A stretch of DNA of 64,000 nt, from positions 186,001-250,000 of the forward strand of contig NZ_JAANCM010000001.1 in NCBI RefSeq assembly GCF_011603255.1, in the 5' to 3' direction. The stretch comes from Ferranicluibacter rubi. Lineage in GTDB: Bacteria > Pseudomonadota > Alphaproteobacteria > Rhizobiales > Rhizobiaceae. The position numbers and the translations under genes were made by a program. Position 1 is the first letter of the stretch, and each line of letters opens with the position of its first letter. This document shows positions 62,770 to 64,000 of this stretch, in pieces. The notes below the pieces were generated by a model. The model was not told the origin of the DNA and did not search any database. It worked only from the letters and a program-made list of their open reading frames with translations.

Positions 62770-64000
62770 TCAGTGGCGTGAGACTGTCGAGATAGGACGG
62801 AAGAGCTGGGGTGGCGGGCGCTCGAAGGTCTGGCGGCCATTCTTCCAGGCGGCCGTGGCCGTTGCCGGGCCGGCGATGGCCTGCGCGGCGGAGGGGGCCG
62901 ACAGGAGGACGAGGGTGGCGGGATCGCCGATGGCGGGCGGCAGGGCGTTCAGGCCGAGCAGGCGTTCCGCGTTGACCGTGATCATATCGAAAACGCCTGC
63001 GAGAGCCTGCTCCGTGCCCAGTTGCGCGACATTCGCGTAGAGATTGGCCATGCGCAGCAGCGAGACGTCGCCGAACGGGGTAAACGGGTTCAGCACATTG
63101 TTGGTGGAAATGGTGGTGAGCACGCCGAGGCTTGCGAGGCGGTGGGCCGGCGTGACGCCGCGGGGAACGAGATGCGTCGCGGCGCGGCCGGTGAGGAAGA
63201 GGTCGGTCGCCGGGAGGACGGTGACGGCGATGCCGGCTTCCGCGATCTTCCGGGCGATCTCCGCAAATGCCTCCGGCGGCAGCGCGGACAGTTTCGTGAC
63301 ATGGCCGACGGAGACCCGGCCCTGGTACCCGCGCCGGAGCGTCTCGGCGATGACCGTCGGCAGGTTGGAGCCTTCCGGGTCGAGATCAAAATCCAGATGA
63401 AAATCGACGGACACGCCGTGGCGTTCGGCAAGGTCGAAGATGGCGGCGATATGCGCCTGCGGATCGGGATCGGTATAGGGACAGCCGCCGACGAGATCGG
63501 CGCCGGACCGCAGCGCCGCATCCAGCATCTCCAGCGTGCCCGGATCGTTGGTCAGACCTTCCTGCGCGAAGGCGCAGATCTCGATGTCAATCAGCGCGCA
63601 GTAGTCGGCCCGGAGCTGCTTGATCGCCTCGAACGAGCGGAAGCCGGCGCGTCCGTCGATTTCGACGAAGGTGCGGATGCGGTTCGTGCCGTTGACGATC
63701 GCCTGCTCCACGACATCCGCGGCCCTTGCGTAGACGTCCGCCTGCGTAAAGGCGGCCTTGGCGCGCGAGGTCTCGGCCACGGCTTCGGCCAGCGTACCGG
63801 TGCAGAGCGTGCAACGGCCGATGATGCCGGCCTTGTCGAGATGCAGGTGGGTTTCCACAAGGCCGCGACAGAGGAGATGGCCCTCGGCATCGCGTTCCGG
63901 CGCGTCGCAGACGAAGGATCGCGTTGCGCTTTCGGCGATGCCGGCTATGACGCCGTTTTCGAACGCGATATCGGTTACGCCTTCCCTTCCCTGCAGGCGG
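62770..64000 (-). CDS. cytosine-deaminase-like amidohydrolase (partial at right edge)
   Basis: The frame is open from the right edge to a stop at 62770; the first apparent in-frame start (GTG at 63858) is internal, as the preceding frame is coding-like. It has the amidohydrolase H-x-H (ETHLHLDKAG), a second His (VDFHLDFDLDPEG), a third (VSVGHVTKLS) and STNNVLNPFTPFG near the end. In E. coli CodA the corresponding segments read HCDE and HDDVFDPWYP; here the catalytic Glu is Phe and the metal/proton-shuttle Asp is Asn. Family clear, substrate not. Confidence 0.8.
   Translation of the reverse strand, partial: RLQGREGVTDIAFENGVIAGIAESATRSFVCDAPERDAEGHLLCRGLVETHLHLDKAGIIGRCTLCTGTLAEAVAETSRAKAAFTQADVYARAADVVEQAIVNGTNRIRTFVEIDGRAGFRSFEAIKQLRADYCALIDIEICAFAQEGLTNDPGTLEMLDAALRSGADLVGGCPYTDPDPQAHIAAIFDLAERHGVSVDFHLDFDLDPEGSNLPTVIAETLRRGYQGRVSVGHVTKLSALPPEAFAEIARKIAEAGIAVTVLPATDLFLTGRAATHLVPRGVTPAHRLASLGVLTTISTNNVLNPFTPFGDVSLLRMANLYANVAQLGTEQALAGVFDMITVNAERLLGLNALPPAIGDPATLVLLSAPSAAQAIAGPATATAAWKNGRQTFERPPPQLFRPISTVSRH

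Noticed and set aside
1-64000. CRISPR array, prophage or insertion sequence
   Set aside because: No regularly spaced repeats, transposase, integrase or phage structural gene was seen on reading both strands; tRNA genes show no flanking duplicated ends that I could detect.

Overview
The window is a GC-rich alphaproteobacterial chromosome segment. Gene content and order point to Rhizobiaceae close to Agrobacterium/Rhizobium/Sinorhizobium: a single-locus flagellar, motility and chemotaxis region with the rhizobial regulators VisN/VisR and Rem (FtcR), the MotC/MotE periplasmic motility proteins, FlbT/FlaF, three tandem flagellins, two CheYs, CheS and CheT, and no CheZ.

Positions 1-30506 are read almost entirely leftward (minus strand). 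From right to left come the operon DUF1217 protein-flgF-fliI-unknown membrane protein (30506-27034), the operon flgB-flgC-fliE-flgG-flgA-flgI-motE-flgH-fliL-fliP (26780-20462), flaA, flaB and flaC as single genes each with its own hairpin terminator (20151-16780), a fliH-like gene-motB-motC-fliK-lytic transglycosylase set (16332-10610), rem/ftcR (10316-9645), the operon flgE-flgK-flgL-flaF-flbT-flgD-fliQ (9415-4062), and flhA-fliR-fliJ-like-flgJ-like (3912-<1). On the plus strand, motA-fliM-fliN-fliG (30680-34330) and flhB plus a conserved unknown gene (34562-36090) run rightward. visN-visR (37724-36175), fliF (40228-38546) and the ten-gene chemotaxis operon icpA-cheS-cheY1-cheA-cheW-cheR-cheB-cheY2-cheD-cheT (49081-40521) are again leftward.

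From about 49.6 kb rightward the motility functions stop. A stress/envelope block follows (two small membrane peptides, a GlsB/YeaQ-like protein, a YbaK-type deacylase, a DUF930 protein, an ECF sigma/anti-sigma pair, a Bax-inhibitor-1-like protein and a DUF2076 protein). Then comes tRNA-Thr(GGT) and a housekeeping block typical of rhizobia: murA, a DUF2948 gene, hisD, a UPF0262 gene, a low-molecular-weight phosphatase, infA, maf, yacG and tRNA-Phe(GAA). The right edge carries a zinc nucleoside deaminase and a truncated cytosine-deaminase-like amidohydrolase, both leftward.

The most informative non-coding signals are (i) a shared promoter-like element, CRCGCAAG-N8-CCTA(G/T), found upstream of flhA, flgE, flgB, motA and fliF (and, weaker, of the flgF operon), which looks like the Rem-dependent promoter of this regulon; (ii) a conserved leader of all three flagellin genes (GCATGANGC box, hairpin, ATGTCCC), a candidate site for post-transcriptional control, for example by FlbT; and (iii) CtrA-like TTAA boxes near flaC and icpA. 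Other points of interest are an IcpA globin domain that has lost its haem-ligand histidine, a CheT with a CheZ-like DxxxQ motif, several conserved but unexplained flagellar-locus proteins, and an unannotatable-by-length 28-residue membrane peptide with a near-perfect ribosome binding site.
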